Source of the DNA: Adhaeribacter terrigena
Lineage (GTDB): Bacteria > Bacteroidota > Bacteroidia > Cytophagales > Hymenobacteraceae
Direction of reading: 5' to 3'
Length of the DNA: 64,000 nucleotides
NCBI RefSeq assembly: GCF_016623615.1
Contig: NZ_JAEHFX010000003.1
Coordinates: forward strand, 310,001 to 374,000
Notes under the pieces: generated by a model
The model's database searches: none
Told to the model about the DNA's origin: nothing
Seen by the model: the letters and a program-made list of their open reading frames with translations, nothing else
Made by a program: the position numbers and the translations under genes
Part shown: positions 47,752 through 56,629 of the stretch, in pieces
How the letters are laid out: each line of letters starts with the position of its first letter
How positions within the stretch are numbered: the first letter of the stretch is position 1

Positions 47752-48129
47752 TTAACAGAATTTTGGCGGCTGCCAGATCGTAGAAAGGTAAGTTGATTTT
47801 AATTGCAAATGGTAACGGGAATTAGCCTTGGAAGCTTCCTGAAAAGCAAATTTCTGAATAGGAAAAACGGTAGGGTGGGGGGCAAAAAAAGTCAGCGAAA
47901 GGGTTTCCGTCTCCGTCATGAAAGGTAGTTTCATATCGGTTTCGTAATCGGCATCTTTTTCGTGGCCGCCGTAATGGTGCACCATGTAATCGGCAAAAGA
48001 CATTTCATGGTCTTCCTGCTGATGCTCATAGAAATGCCCGATCAATACCGGCAGCTTCAGTAATTGGTTGAACTGCGTGGTAGTGAACAGGTATGCGGAA
48101 AGCAAAAAGATCCCGAGCATTCTTTTCAT
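47752..48129 (-). CDS. His/Asp-rich small secreted protein of the efflux operon
   Basis: A 125-residue protein with an N-terminal hydrophobic signal (MKRMLGIFLLSAYLFTTT). The middle is rich in potential metal ligands (HFYEHQQEDHEM, MVHHYGGHEKDADYE), and it ends in a Cys (QPPKFC). It is 99 bp upstream of the pump gene, same strand. I recall similar small proteins before CzcA-like genes in Bacteroidota. A periplasmic metal-binding or sensing role is inferred from composition and position. Motif copy inside at 47864-47892. Confidence 0.7.
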   Translation of the reverse strand: MKRMLGIFLLSAYLFTTTQFNQLLKLPVLIGHFYEHQQEDHEMSFADYMVHHYGGHEKDADYETDMKLPFMTETETLSLTFFAPHPTVFPIQKFAFQEASKANSRYHLQLKSTYLSTIWQPPKFC

Positions 48130-48280
48130 GGCTGCAATTTACAAAAAAAATCGGGTAGCCGTTTTCAAATCTCATTTTGGGGATTTAAATGTCAGGTGAT
48201 GAATAAAATAGGGGAAAGATCATAAGCAGAAAAACTGCTCTGCAGAGTAGCCGGGGTTTCAGAAATTGATGCATCAATAA

Positions 48281-48334
48281 AAAACGTTATGCTTTAATGC
48301 AAAAAACCGGACCTGCAGGCAAGTCCGGTTTTTT
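48281..48334. terminator. Terminator preceded by an overlapping motif copy
   Basis: Stem AAAACCGGAC/GTCCGGTTTT (48301-48334) with A/T runs on both sides; it serves the minus-strand gene at 48357. A 28-base variant of the motif (48281-48308, core AAAACGTTAT) provides the A-tract of its left arm. Confidence 0.75.
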
Positions 48335-48356
48335 ACGTTTCTGAAGGTGAAACTAC

Positions 48357-48602
48357 TTAATCGTTCATTTCTTCTTCTACTTTTTTAGCCACAAAAATGG
48401 AGGCAACCGCCAGGCCGGCAACAATCAAAATAAGTTGGGTAGTGCTTAACTTCTGGCTGGCTTTCATCAGCAGGTTTCCGGCGTCGCTCATAAATTCCGG
48501 CAACATATCGTGGTCGCCCTGAATTACGTGCATGCCGCCCTGAAACACTCTTGAAATATCTTCAGGCTCTATTTTTACGCTTTTCTGCATTCCTTTTTCC
48601 AT
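48357..48602 (-). CDS. Small single-helix membrane protein
   Basis: An 81-residue protein. The N-terminal 50 residues are polar (PEDISRVFQGGMHVIQGDHD). One C-terminal membrane helix (TTQLILIVAGLAVASIFVAK) is followed by an acidic tail (KKVEEEMND). No family recognised. Own terminator. Confidence 0.65.
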   Translation of the reverse strand: MEKGMQKSVKIEPEDISRVFQGGMHVIQGDHDMLPEFMSDAGNLLMKASQKLSTTQLILIVAGLAVASIFVAKKVEEEMND

Positions 48603-48689
48603 AGTTTTGTTGATTAATATTTGGCGTGAATTTGGGCTGAATTTGCAGCAGTTTGTATACGCAAGTCTAACCTGGGTGTTCTGTTTATT

Positions 48690-48965
48690 TTAAGCGTTTT
48701 GCTGTCCGCCCGCTTTCGTCACGGCTTCGGTGATCATTCCCAATACTTTATCGGGGCTGAACATCATGCTGGCCGGAAAACTTACGTCTACGTTATTGAT
48801 CGCTAAGGTTTGGTTTGCTTCATCGAAATTGTATTCGGCCGTTACCCCTTTTTCGGATACCTTGCCATTTGTGCCCTGAAGGTTAATGCCGAAACCGGAT
48901 AATTTGCTTTTCAAAGCCTGATAAACTTCCGGGGAAATGCCGGAATACTGCGCGCTGTTCGCCAT
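48690..48965 (-). CDS. Small hypothetical protein
   Basis: A 91-residue soluble protein. Pattern KLSGFGINLQGTNGKVSEKGVTAEYNFDEANQTLAI (shown in parts: GFGINLQGTNGKVSEKGV; YNFDEANQTL) suggests a small alpha/beta domain like those of Bacteroidota proteins of 90-100 residues. No signal peptide. Function unknown. Confidence 0.6.
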   Translation of the reverse strand: MANSAQYSGISPEVYQALKSKLSGFGINLQGTNGKVSEKGVTAEYNFDEANQTLAINNVDVSFPASMMFSPDKVLGMITEAVTKAGGQQNA

Positions 48966-49069
48966 AAAAATTGAATTGAGTTTGATAGAATTTTTGTTTT
49001 TAACGGAAGAATTTTCCGGAAGTTTTTTTATCCATAAATCAGCTCGCCTTTACATCGAATTGTAAGCGT

Positions 49070-49924
49070 TTATAACGCTATATGATTCGCTAATTTCTGA
49101 CTGGCAAACTGGTAAGCACAAACCGCAGCCAGCCTGGCCGTGCGGTCATCCAGATCGAATTCCGGGTTCAGTTCGTAAATGCCAAGGGACGTTACTTTTT
49201 CGTTTTCGGCTGCGTAGCGCAGCATTTCCACTACTTCCGAAGGCGTAAATCCTTCGGGCGCGGGTGCCGAAACGCCGGGTGCAAAGGCCGCCTGAAAAGC
49301 ATCCATATCGAGGCTGATCACAATTTCGTCGCAGCGTTCGGTTAAATATTGCAAGGCTTTTTTGAAACCGCTTACCGCGTGGCCGTTTCGCAGATCATCG
49401 AACTTTACGATGTTCACGTGGTGAGTTCCAGCAAACACGAAAAGCTCTTCCGCGTTGGCATATTCCTGGATCCCGAATTCCACGAAATTGGCACCTTCTA
49501 AAATACCGGATTCTAATGCCATGTAAAACGGCGAACCGCTGGTTATTACCGGTTTATCGGGCCGCAGATCAAGGTGTACATCAATGTTGATGCAGCCGGT
49601 TTTTTTGTTCAGATCCCTACCGTTTTTATACGCCTGCAAATGCGGAAAAACCAGGTCATGACCGCCACCAAGTACCACTGTGAAATGGCTTTGCAAACGT
49701 GCATCGGCAATGCAATTGGCAGCGCTGCGGTGCGTTTCTTCAATGGAAATCTGGGTCTGAACATCGCCGCAATCGCGCAGGTATTTTTTTACATCGGCAT
49801 TGCCGCGCAGTTTTTCAAAGTAAGTCCGGAAAGCAGCGGGGCCGCCGGCGGCGCCCATTCTGCCGTTTACATTTTTTACGCCGGTATCGTCGGGCAGGCC
49901 AATTAAGCTCCAGTGTTTTTCCAT
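49070..49924 (-). CDS. Formimidoylglutamase/arginase-family hydrolase
   Basis: A 284-residue ureohydrolase-fold protein. The binuclear manganese ligands are present: VVLGGGHDLVF, CINIDVHLDLRP (D-x-H-x-D) and ISLDMDAFQ (D-x-D). INIDVHLDLRP resembles HutG (INFDAHFDLR) more than agmatinase, so formimidoylglutamase (histidine degradation) is the first guess; agmatinase or a guanidino hydrolase is possible. No hut genes are adjacent. Motif copy inside at 49598-49626 (NGRDLNKKT). Confidence 0.85.
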   Translation of the reverse strand: MEKHWSLIGLPDDTGVKNVNGRMGAAGGPAAFRTYFEKLRGNADVKKYLRDCGDVQTQISIEETHRSAANCIADARLQSHFTVVLGGGHDLVFPHLQAYKNGRDLNKKTGCINIDVHLDLRPDKPVITSGSPFYMALESGILEGANFVEFGIQEYANAEELFVFAGTHHVNIVKFDDLRNGHAVSGFKKALQYLTERCDEIVISLDMDAFQAAFAPGVSAPAPEGFTPSEVVEMLRYAAENEKVTSLGIYELNPEFDLDDRTARLAAVCAYQFASQKLANHIAL

Positions 49925-49984
49925 CGTTTCTTAGGTTGAGATTAGCCTTTGCGAGTTACCAAAATTTTGGCAGAAAGCGAAAAA

Positions 49985-50023
49985 GAAAAAGCCGCTCCGG
50001 TATAATTCCGGAACGGCTTTTTT
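49985..50023. terminator. Terminator of mtaB
   Basis: Stem AAAAAGCCG-x-TCCGG/CCGGA-x-CGGCTTTTT with A/T runs on both sides; followed directly by a motif copy at 50025. Confidence 0.85.
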
Positions 50024-50024
50024 G

Positions 50025-50053
50025 AGTTTTTGATGGTAAAAGGATAGCGTTTT
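50025..50053 (-). repeat. 29-bp motif copy
   Basis: Core AAAACGCTATCC, tail AAAAACT, next to the terminator. Confidence 0.8.
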
Positions 50054-50113
50054 TTCGTTATTCTTTTTATTCCTGAAAATCCAATAATTATAAAGCAACA
50101 ACGAACAACGAAA

Positions 50114-51442
50114 CTAATGCTTTAGTATTTCCAGTTCAGCTTCTTCCACTTGCATTAAACCTGTTGCATTTAAACCGGTCAGGCGCACTTTTTTGGTTTC
50201 ATTTACCAGAATGGGGTCGTATTTCACCGCCACGCGAATGTAGTTTTCAGTAAAACCTTCCATGATGCCATCGGTAATATCAGCTTCGAAAAGCACGTTC
50301 GTTTCCAGACCGATGTGTTGCTCATAGAAAAAGCGTTTTTTCTTTTCCGAAAGAATTCGCAGCATGTCGGCGCGGCGGTTGCGTTCTTTTTGAGGAACAA
50401 CGCTCGGCATGTTTTCAGCTAAGGTGTTGTCGCGTTCCGAATACGGAAAAACGTGCAGGTAACTGATGTCGAGCTGGTTCAGGAATTCGTAGGTTTCCAG
50501 GAAATCAGCTTCGGTTTCGCCGGGAAAACCTACGATCACGTCTACGCCAATACAGCAATGCGGCATTTGGGTTTTGATCTTTGTAACCCGGTCGGTATAA
50601 ACATTCCGTAAATAACGGCGGCGCATCAGTTTTAGAATTTTATCGGAGCCTGATTGCAACGGAATGTGAAAATGCGGCATAAATTTCTTCGAGCTGGCTA
50701 CCAGCGTAATGATCTCGTCGGTTAGCAGATTCGGTTCGATGGAAGAAATCCGGAAACGCTCGATGTCTGCTACATTTTCTTCCAGCGCTTTGGCCAGTTC
50801 GTAAAACGTTTCTACCCGGCCCTTTTCTTCCTGAATCCCAAAATCGCCCAGGTTCACACCCGTAAGCACAATTTCTTTCACGCCTGATTCCGCAATTTCA
50901 TTGGCAGAGCGCACTACACTTTCTATGTTTCCGGAACGGCTTTTACCGCGCGCCTGCGGAATGGTGCAGAAGGTGCAGCTGTAATCGCAACCGTCCTGCA
51001 CTTTTAAAAACGTACGTGTGCGGTCACCGAAGGAATAGGAGTTATGAAACGTATTGGCGGTAGTTACCGGGCTGTGGTAAATTTCGGATTTGTCTTTCTT
51101 TTCAAACGTGCCGAGCAGGTCTACCAACTGGAATTTTTCTGCCGCACCTAAAACCGCATCCACGCCCGGAATCTGGGAGATTTCCTGCGGCTTTAACTGC
51201 GCATAGCAACCCACAATAGCTACATACGCATTCGGCGAATGCTTCAACGCTTCCTTTACCACTTTGCGGCATTTTTTGTCGGCGTTGTCGGTAACGGAAC
51301 AGGTATTGATTATGTAAATATCGGCCGCATCCTGAAACTCCACTTTTTCGAATCCGCGCTCGGTAAAAAGACGGGAAATAGTAGACGTTTCGGAAAAATT
51401 CAGCTTGCAGCCGAGGGTGTAAAAAGCAACTTTTTTAGCCAT
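50114..51442 (-). CDS. mtaB: tRNA t6A37 methylthiotransferase MtaB
   Basis: A 442-residue radical-SAM methylthiotransferase of the YqeV/MtaB branch. Auxiliary cluster cysteines are in FYTLGCKLNFSET, YIINTCSVTDNADKKC and IVGCYAQLK. The SAM cluster motif is VQDGCDYSCTFCTIPQARGKSRS. Converts t6A37 to ms2t6A in tRNA-Lys. The adjacent-Lys phrase TDNADKKCR separates it from MiaB. Complete. A TAnnTTTG box ends only 7 bp before the ATG. Confidence 0.95.
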   Translation of the reverse strand: MAKKVAFYTLGCKLNFSETSTISRLFTERGFEKVEFQDAADIYIINTCSVTDNADKKCRKVVKEALKHSPNAYVAIVGCYAQLKPQEISQIPGVDAVLGAAEKFQLVDLLGTFEKKDKSEIYHSPVTTANTFHNSYSFGDRTRTFLKVQDGCDYSCTFCTIPQARGKSRSGNIESVVRSANEIAESGVKEIVLTGVNLGDFGIQEEKGRVETFYELAKALEENVADIERFRISSIEPNLLTDEIITLVASSKKFMPHFHIPLQSGSDKILKLMRRRYLRNVYTDRVTKIKTQMPHCCIGVDVIVGFPGETEADFLETYEFLNQLDISYLHVFPYSERDNTLAENMPSVVPQKERNRRADMLRILSEKKKRFFYEQHIGLETNVLFEADITDGIMEGFTENYIRVAVKYDPILVNETKKVRLTGLNATGLMQVEEAELEILKH

Positions 51443-51449
51443 AAGGCCG

Positions 51450-51457
51450 CAAAGGTA
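51450..51457 (-). promoter_or_regulatory. Candidate -7 box for mtaB
   Basis: TACCTTTG on the minus strand; the mtaB ATG begins 7 bases after it, so the mRNA would be nearly leaderless. Confidence 0.45.
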
Positions 51458-51512
51458 CGGAAATTATGGTTTAATTGCTTTATGCTTAAGTGGTTGTTTT
51501 ACTGGATTCTTG

Positions 51513-51541
51513 GGTTTTTAGGGCGAAAGCCATAGCGTTTT
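51513..51541 (-). repeat. 29-bp motif copy
   Basis: Core AAAACGCTATGG, tail AAAAACC. Confidence 0.78.
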
Positions 51542-51599
51542 TTTGGTCATCGCGACGATAGGAGGGATCTCATCAGGTTGGTAGTTTCGTTTGGTATTT

Positions 51600-51628
51600 A
51601 GTTTTTTAGTCTGAAAGGATACCGTTTT
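51600..51628 (-). repeat. 29-bp motif copy
   Basis: Core AAAACGGTATCC, tail AAAAAACT; 58 bp from the previous copy, same orientation. Confidence 0.78.
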
Positions 51629-51720
51629 ACTCCACCTAATTAGTTAATTTAAGGGAGGACTTTTTTGTTTCTCTTTTTCAAATGGGCTTTTCGCCTTCAA
51701 CCTCTAACTTTTCACTTTCA

Positions 51721-51858
51721 ATGAAGCTTTTTCCCTCAAGCCGGGCGGCTTCGTTTCTGCGTTCGCGGCTGCAACCCTTCCTGCCCTTGCGGGCTGCCTC
51801 GGCACCGGAAGTCTTGGAGGCCGCTCTCACAGAAACTGGTGTCAGTTTCCCTTTGTAG
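51721..51858 (+). other. G+C-rich 45-codon open frame of uncertain status
   Basis: An ATG-to-TAG frame rich in Arg, Leu, Ala and Pro (MKLFPSSRAASFLRSRLQPF at the start, ETGVSFPL at the end). Composition differs sharply from the A+T-rich surroundings, and it contains nested inverted repeats (AGCCGGGCGGCT; GAAACTG/CAGTTTC at 51832-51849). It could be a repeat-derived frame, a structured RNA or a foreign remnant; I cannot decide. Confidence 0.25.
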
Positions 51859-52131
51859 CTCGCTTCTTTTTAGTTTACTCGCTTAGATAGCGTGATTTTC
51901 AGGATACGTTGCGCTGGCGATAGGCGTAAAAAAGTCCTCGCCTGTTTTTAAGGGAGGATTAAGGTGGGGCTCATTCTGTAAATTCTGATTTTGATTCAGA
52001 AAGATATTGATCAGATTACGTGCGGACAGATTGAGACCTGTTTGAACAATAACAGAAATCACATAAATCAAATATATCACAGAGCAAAAATTGTCCTGTA
52101 AAGTCATTAATTTCTATTATCGTGTTCAGTC

Positions 52132-53964
52132 TTACTTTTTCAGATAGTCTTCAAAGGATGTTTGCAGATAAGCTTTGCCTGTATTAATATCTTTTTCGGT
52201 GAATTGACCTTTTTTCTGCACAACTTGTTTTGAAATATTATCGAAGCCAAAGCTGCCTTTATCCGTTACGAAGCCAAAACCATCGTTGAAAATATAAAAG
52301 GCAAAGGGTTTTTCGGCGGGGTTGAATATATCTTTACTCCATTTAAATTCCTGGTTTGGCAAGTGCAGTTGGTTTAAAAGCGAATATGCGAGATCGGTTT
52401 GCGAAGCGATGGTGGTATCGGTTATTCCGGTTTTGGCCAACGCGCCACCGGTCAGGATCAGCGGGATATGGAATTTCGCTTTGGAGTCGTAATCGACATA
52501 GTTGGGAAGCGTGTGGCCGTGGTCGGCAACCAAAACGATGAGCGTATTCTGCCACCAGGGTTGTTTTTTAGCTTCTTCAATAAAATTCCCTACCGCTTTA
52601 TCGGTGTAATGCATGGAGTTCCGGAATTTGTTTGCCTCGTCATCACCTGCGAACCTGGTTTTCATGGGAACATCGTAGGGTTCGTGGCTGCTCAGCGTAA
52701 AAATGGTAGTGAAGAAAGGCTGTTTTTGCTCTTTCAGATCTTTTGACACTCTCTGGAACAATACGTGGTCGTGTACCCCCCATTTGGAATTATAATCCCG
52801 GGTCGGGAAATCGGCTTTTCCGGTTATTTTATCGTAACCCGCCATTAATACGTAAGATTTCATATTGGCAAACGCCAGTTCTCCGCCGTAATAATAACTG
52901 GTCTGATATCCGGCTTTTTTCAAAGAATGAGCAAGGTGGGGGAGTTTTTCGGTTTTGCGCGGAATTTTAATAATAGAAGTGGTGGTCTGCACCGGGTAGC
53001 CGCTGAGTAATGCAACCAGACCTTTTTCGCTGCGATCGCCGCTGGCATAGAAATTCCTGAACAAATATCCTTCCTCAGCCAGCTTATCAATTTCCGGCGT
53101 AACGCCTTTCTCCCCGCCGACGCTTCCAACCAGGTTAGCCGTAAAACTTTCCAGAATAATAAAGATGATATTGGATTTGGCCGTTTTCAGGATCTTCGCC
53201 GAAGGGGCATTGGGTTTTTGATACAGATCCGATACCGTTTTCTGAGCTATTTCCGGCGCCATGAAAGTATAAGGATTCAGGCCATCGTAATCTTTCTTAA
53301 TAATGGAATAGAACACATTCCAGGGCACGTTTATCGCCGAATGGTTGGCAAACGCATTTTCAGAAAAATAAACGTCGCTTTGATTGATTGGAATTTGCTG
53401 CCAGCCCCCGCGCAGCGGTAACACTAAAATGATCAGCCATAAAAACGAAACCAGCGCTTTTTTACGGGTTATTTTATGGCCGGAAAAACGGGGCTGAAAA
53501 AAACGGAAGTATAAAAACAGGCCGGCTGCCAGCTGCAAAATAAAAAGCAGGAACAGCAAAAACAGCGGCGCTCCCGACGAAGAGGCGATCATTTCGGTGG
53601 GCGTATTTAAATACTGCAGGGGCGTAGCATCGAGCTTATAACCCCAGATGCTATATAAATGCAGGTCTACAGTTTGCAGCAGCGCAATAAAAAAGGTGCA
53701 TAAAACCGCATAGCCGTTTACCAGTTTCCGGGTAAGCTTATCAGGAATTACGCTGAAGAACAAAAGCAGAAAAGGAAAAATGCTTAAATAAGCTGCCATA
53801 GACATGTCAAGGCGCAGGCCATAAAAAAAAATCCTGGCAATTTCGGAAACCGAAAGGATAGCCGTTTTGGCCGCATGATAAAACAGGAAAAGGGTTTTGC
53901 CGGAAATAAAAAGCAAAAGCCAGTATATAAACAGAAAAACCTGGTTCGATCGGTAACTTTTCAC
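52132..53964 (-). CDS. LtaS/MdoB-like membrane phosphoglycerol transferase-family protein
   Basis: A 610-residue protein with four to five N-terminal helices (residues 1 to about 190), then an extracytoplasmic alkaline-phosphatase-fold domain. Metal-site marks: NIIFIILESFTANLVGS (Glu), YASGDRSEKGLVALLSGYP (nucleophile Ser/Thr region), LSSHEPYDVP and VLVADHGHTLP (D-H-x-H). The family includes LtaS, OpgB and phosphoethanolamine transferases; the acceptor in this organism is unknown. The start is a GTG at 53964. Motif copy inside at 53213-53241 (KTVSDLYQKP). Confidence 0.88.
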   Translation of the reverse strand: MKSYRSNQVFLFIYWLLLFISGKTLFLFYHAAKTAILSVSEIARIFFYGLRLDMSMAAYLSIFPFLLLFFSVIPDKLTRKLVNGYAVLCTFFIALLQTVDLHLYSIWGYKLDATPLQYLNTPTEMIASSSGAPLFLLFLLFILQLAAGLFLYFRFFQPRFSGHKITRKKALVSFLWLIILVLPLRGGWQQIPINQSDVYFSENAFANHSAINVPWNVFYSIIKKDYDGLNPYTFMAPEIAQKTVSDLYQKPNAPSAKILKTAKSNIIFIILESFTANLVGSVGGEKGVTPEIDKLAEEGYLFRNFYASGDRSEKGLVALLSGYPVQTTTSIIKIPRKTEKLPHLAHSLKKAGYQTSYYYGGELAFANMKSYVLMAGYDKITGKADFPTRDYNSKWGVHDHVLFQRVSKDLKEQKQPFFTTIFTLSSHEPYDVPMKTRFAGDDEANKFRNSMHYTDKAVGNFIEEAKKQPWWQNTLIVLVADHGHTLPNYVDYDSKAKFHIPLILTGGALAKTGITDTTIASQTDLAYSLLNQLHLPNQEFKWSKDIFNPAEKPFAFYIFNDGFGFVTDKGSFGFDNISKQVVQKKGQFTEKDINTGKAYLQTSFEDYLKK

Positions 53965-53968
53965 CTAG

Positions 53969-53976
53969 CAAAGATA
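53969..53976 (-). promoter_or_regulatory. Candidate -7 box for the LtaS-like gene
   Basis: TATCTTTG on the minus strand, 4-5 bases before the GTG start. Confidence 0.4.
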
Positions 53977-54027
53977 CAGTTTTTGCGGCGGGAGCATAAA
54001 ATACCCCTGAAAAACGACTGGCGTTTG

Positions 54028-54056
54028 AAAACGGTAGGGTTTTGGGCCTAAAAAGT
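54028..54056 (+). repeat. 29-bp motif copy
   Basis: Core AAAACGGTAGGG, tail AAAAAGT, between divergent genes. Confidence 0.8.
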
Positions 54057-54170
54057 AGTTTTTTAAAAATACCGGTTAAAATTTGAAGGGGTTTTGGAAG
54101 AAAAAGCAATTATTTTTCAAAAAGCCCTTAAAAAAAGAAGGGGTTTTAAATCAGAAGTTATTTTTCTGTT

Positions 54171-54178
54171 TAACTTTG
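54171..54178 (+). promoter_or_regulatory. Candidate -7 box for glutamine synthetase III
   Basis: TAACTTTG, about 33 bases before the ATG. Confidence 0.5.
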
Positions 54179-54210
54179 CCTCATCATTAAACCTCTTTTA
54201 AAAATAGAAA

Positions 54211-56400
54211 ATGGCAATCCTCAGATTTAAAGCCTTAGAAGTTGTAGGCGAACGCCAACGCAAGGATGTGGTTGTTCCGTCGCTGAAAGCTTCTGAATAT
54301 TTTGGCATCAACGTTTTCGGCACCGAAGCCATGCGCGCTACCTTGTCGTCGGAGTATTTTAAGAAATTGCAGAATGCTATTAAAAACGGCACCAAAGTAG
54401 AACGCAACGTTGCCGATGCAGTAGCTTCCGCCATGCGTACCTGGGCCATGAGTAAAGGCGCCACGCACTATACGCACTGGTTCCAGCCTTTAACCGGACA
54501 AACGGCCGAAAAACACGATTCTTTTTTCGATTTAACGTTAGACGGGAAAGCCATTGAACATCTGAAAGGCAGTGCGCTGGTACAGCAGGAACCCGATGCT
54601 TCTTCTTTCCCGAGCGGCGGTATCCGGAATACTTTCGAAGCGCGCGGCTATACGGCCTGGGACCCAACTTCCCCGGCTTTCTTAATTGAAAACGGCGGCT
54701 CTAAAACGCTTTGCGTACCTACCATTTTTGTGGCGTACACCGGCGAAGCGCTCGATTATAAAGCACCTTTGCTGAAGTCTTTGGATCTGGTTGAAAATGC
54801 GGCACTGGAAGTTTGCCAGTTTTTCGATAAGAATGTAACCAAAGTGCAAACCACCCTGGGCATTGAGCAGGAGTATTTCCTGATCGACCGCGCCTTATTC
54901 GATGCCCGCCCGGACCTTTTAATGACCGGCCGTACGCTATTTGGCCATACTTCGGCCAAAGGTCAGCAGCTGGAAGACCATTATTTTGGTTCTATTCCGC
55001 GCCGCGTGCATGCGTTTATGGTTGAATTCGAGATCGAATCCCTGAAACTGGGTATTCCGTTAAGAACCCGTCACAACGAAGTAGCTCCGAACCAGTTTGA
55101 GTGCGCCCCAACCTTCGAAGAAGCCAATTTGGCCGTAGACCATAACCAGTTGTTAATGGATCTGATGGATAAAGTGGCGCAGCGTCATAATTTTAAAGTG
55201 TTGCTCCACGAAAAACCTTTTAAAGGCGTAAACGGCAGCGGCAAGCACAACAACTGGGCACTCTCTACCAATACCGGCGTAAATTTATTTGCCCCGGGGC
55301 GTCGTCCGAAAGAGAATTTACAGTTCCTGACTTTCTTCATTACCACTGTAAAAGCGGTGCACCGTTACGCCGATCTGCTGCGCGCTTCTATTGCATCAGC
55401 CAGCAACGATCACCGTCTGGGTGCCAACGAAGCGCCGCCAGCCATCATGTCGGTGTTTGTAGGGTCGCAGCTTTCAGAAGTTTTAGATGAACTGGAAGCC
55501 AATTCCACCATTTCCCTGGATAAAGGCGATAACATGTACATGAAACTGGGCATCGATAAGATCCCGGAAATTCTGTTGGATAATACTGACCGGAACCGTA
55601 CTTCGCCGTTTGCTTTCACGGGTAATAAATTTGAATTCCGGGCAGTAGGTTCTTCTGCTAATTCATCTTCTGCCATGACGGTGCTGAACACGATCGTTGC
55701 CGATCAGCTGATCGAGTTTAAAAATGAGGTAAATGCGCAGATCGAAAAGGGTAAGAAAAAAGAAGTAGCCATTATCGAGGTGCTGCGCGACTACATTAAA
55801 GAGTCTAAAGCCATCCGGTTTGAAGGTAACGGTTACTCCAAGGAATGGGCGGAAGAAGCGGCCAAACGCGGTTTATCGAACCTGCCTACCACGCCGAAAG
55901 CGCTCGATGCATTTCTTTCAAAAGAAACCGAAGCCCTTTTCATTCGCAACGGAATCTTTAATACGGTAGAGCTGCACGCCCGCCACGAAATTCTGCTGGA
56001 GGATTACGTAAAAAAGATCCAGATCGAAAGCCGCGTAATGGGTGACCTGGCCATGAACCACGTTATTCCCACGGCGCTGAAATACCAGAACAAACTCATC
56101 CAGAACGTGAAAGGTCTGAAAGAGATCGGTTTGGGCGAAGATTATTCCGGCACGACCATCGACATGATCAAGAAAATTTCGAAGCACGTAACTACCATTA
56201 AAACTACGGTAGATGAAATGATCGAACGCCGCAAAAAAGCCAACAAGGTGGAAGATATGCGCGAGCGCGCCGTGATGTACTGCGATGAAATCTCTACTCT
56301 TTTCCAGACGATCCGCTACAGCGTAGACAAACTGGAACTCATGATCGACGATGAAGACTGGCCGCTGGTAAAATACCGCGAAATGCTTTTCAGCCGCTAG
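54211..56400 (+). CDS. glnN: Glutamine synthetase type III (GlnN)
   Basis: A 729-residue GSIII. It ligates ammonia to glutamate using ATP, forming glutamine, in the cytoplasm. Family marks: FGINVFGTEAMRATL, THYTHWFQPLTGQTAEKHD, the Mg-binding TTLGIEQEYFLID, FEIESLKLGIPLRTRHNEVAPNQFE (split: RTRHNEVAPNQFE), HEKPFKGVNGSGKHNNW (ATP loop) and FRAVGSSANSSSAM. The double-length form is typical of Bacteroidota and cyanobacteria. No 29-bp motif inside. Monocistronic. Confidence 0.97.
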   Translation: MAILRFKALEVVGERQRKDVVVPSLKASEYFGINVFGTEAMRATLSSEYFKKLQNAIKNGTKVERNVADAVASAMRTWAMSKGATHYTHWFQPLTGQTAEKHDSFFDLTLDGKAIEHLKGSALVQQEPDASSFPSGGIRNTFEARGYTAWDPTSPAFLIENGGSKTLCVPTIFVAYTGEALDYKAPLLKSLDLVENAALEVCQFFDKNVTKVQTTLGIEQEYFLIDRALFDARPDLLMTGRTLFGHTSAKGQQLEDHYFGSIPRRVHAFMVEFEIESLKLGIPLRTRHNEVAPNQFECAPTFEEANLAVDHNQLLMDLMDKVAQRHNFKVLLHEKPFKGVNGSGKHNNWALSTNTGVNLFAPGRRPKENLQFLTFFITTVKAVHRYADLLRASIASASNDHRLGANEAPPAIMSVFVGSQLSEVLDELEANSTISLDKGDNMYMKLGIDKIPEILLDNTDRNRTSPFAFTGNKFEFRAVGSSANSSSAMTVLNTIVADQLIEFKNEVNAQIEKGKKKEVAIIEVLRDYIKESKAIRFEGNGYSKEWAEEAAKRGLSNLPTTPKALDAFLSKETEALFIRNGIFNTVELHARHEILLEDYVKKIQIESRVMGDLAMNHVIPTALKYQNKLIQNVKGLKEIGLGEDYSGTTIDMIKKISKHVTTIKTTVDEMIERRKKANKVEDMRERAVMYCDEISTLFQTIRYSVDKLELMIDDEDWPLVKYREMLFSR

Positions 56401-56401
56401 G

Positions 56402-56552
56402 TTCGTAGGTTCGATTTTTCGACAATAATGAGTGAAGCTTGGTTTCGAATTTTTTAGATCAGCATATAAAGCGGTAGGGTTTTGGGCTGAAAAACTCAAT
56501 TTAACAAAATACCGAAGATCCAGACCATTTATTGAAAATTCGAACCTACGAA
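56402..56552. repeat. Inverted-repeat spacer after glnN, enclosing a motif copy
   Basis: TTCGTAGGTTCGA (56402-56414) and its complement TCGAACCTACGAA (56540-56552), with extra AATCGAAAATTCGAAC words to 56570. A plus-strand motif copy (56468-56496, core AAAGCGGTAGGG, tail AAAAACT) lies in the loop. Confidence 0.7.
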
Positions 56553-56574
56553 AATCGAAAATTCGAACATAATA

Positions 56575-56608
56575 AAGTCGCCCCGATTTACCTCAGGGCG
56601 ACTTTTTT
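56575..56608. terminator. Terminator between glnN and the convergent hypothetical gene
   Basis: Stem AAGTCGCCC/GGGCGACTT with A/T runs on both sides; the right T-run belongs also to the motif copy at 56601-56629 (minus). Confidence 0.82.
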
Positions 56609-56629
56609 ATGTTAAAAGCATAGCGTTTT
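56601..56629 (-). repeat. 29-bp motif copy sharing a terminator T-run
   Basis: Core AAAACGCTATGC, tail AAAAAAGT; ends one base before the stop codon of the gene at 56630. Confidence 0.8.

Larger units (their letters stand above)
51443..52131. other. Long intergenic region with motif copies, a G+C-rich island and reiterated words
   Basis: Almost 690 bp. It contains two minus-strand motif copies (51513-51541, 51600-51628), a GGGATGAC-type repeat (51546-51575), a pyrimidine-rich stretch (51660-51720), a G+C-rich island with a 46-codon frame (51721-51858), and an A+T-rich stretch in which a 74-codon minus frame has the low-complexity look of translated intergenic DNA (PHLNPPLK). No tRNA. Confidence 0.55.

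Noticed and set aside
48130-48280. AAAACGGCTA near 48155 and 53855 as motif copies
   Set aside because: An extra C interrupts the core (ACGGCTA) and no A-tract follows at the right distance.
51883-52107. Minus-strand frame of 74 codons
   Set aside because: Low-complexity Ile/Val and PHLNPPLK text typical of translated Bacteroidota intergenic DNA; no start signal or conserved pattern.
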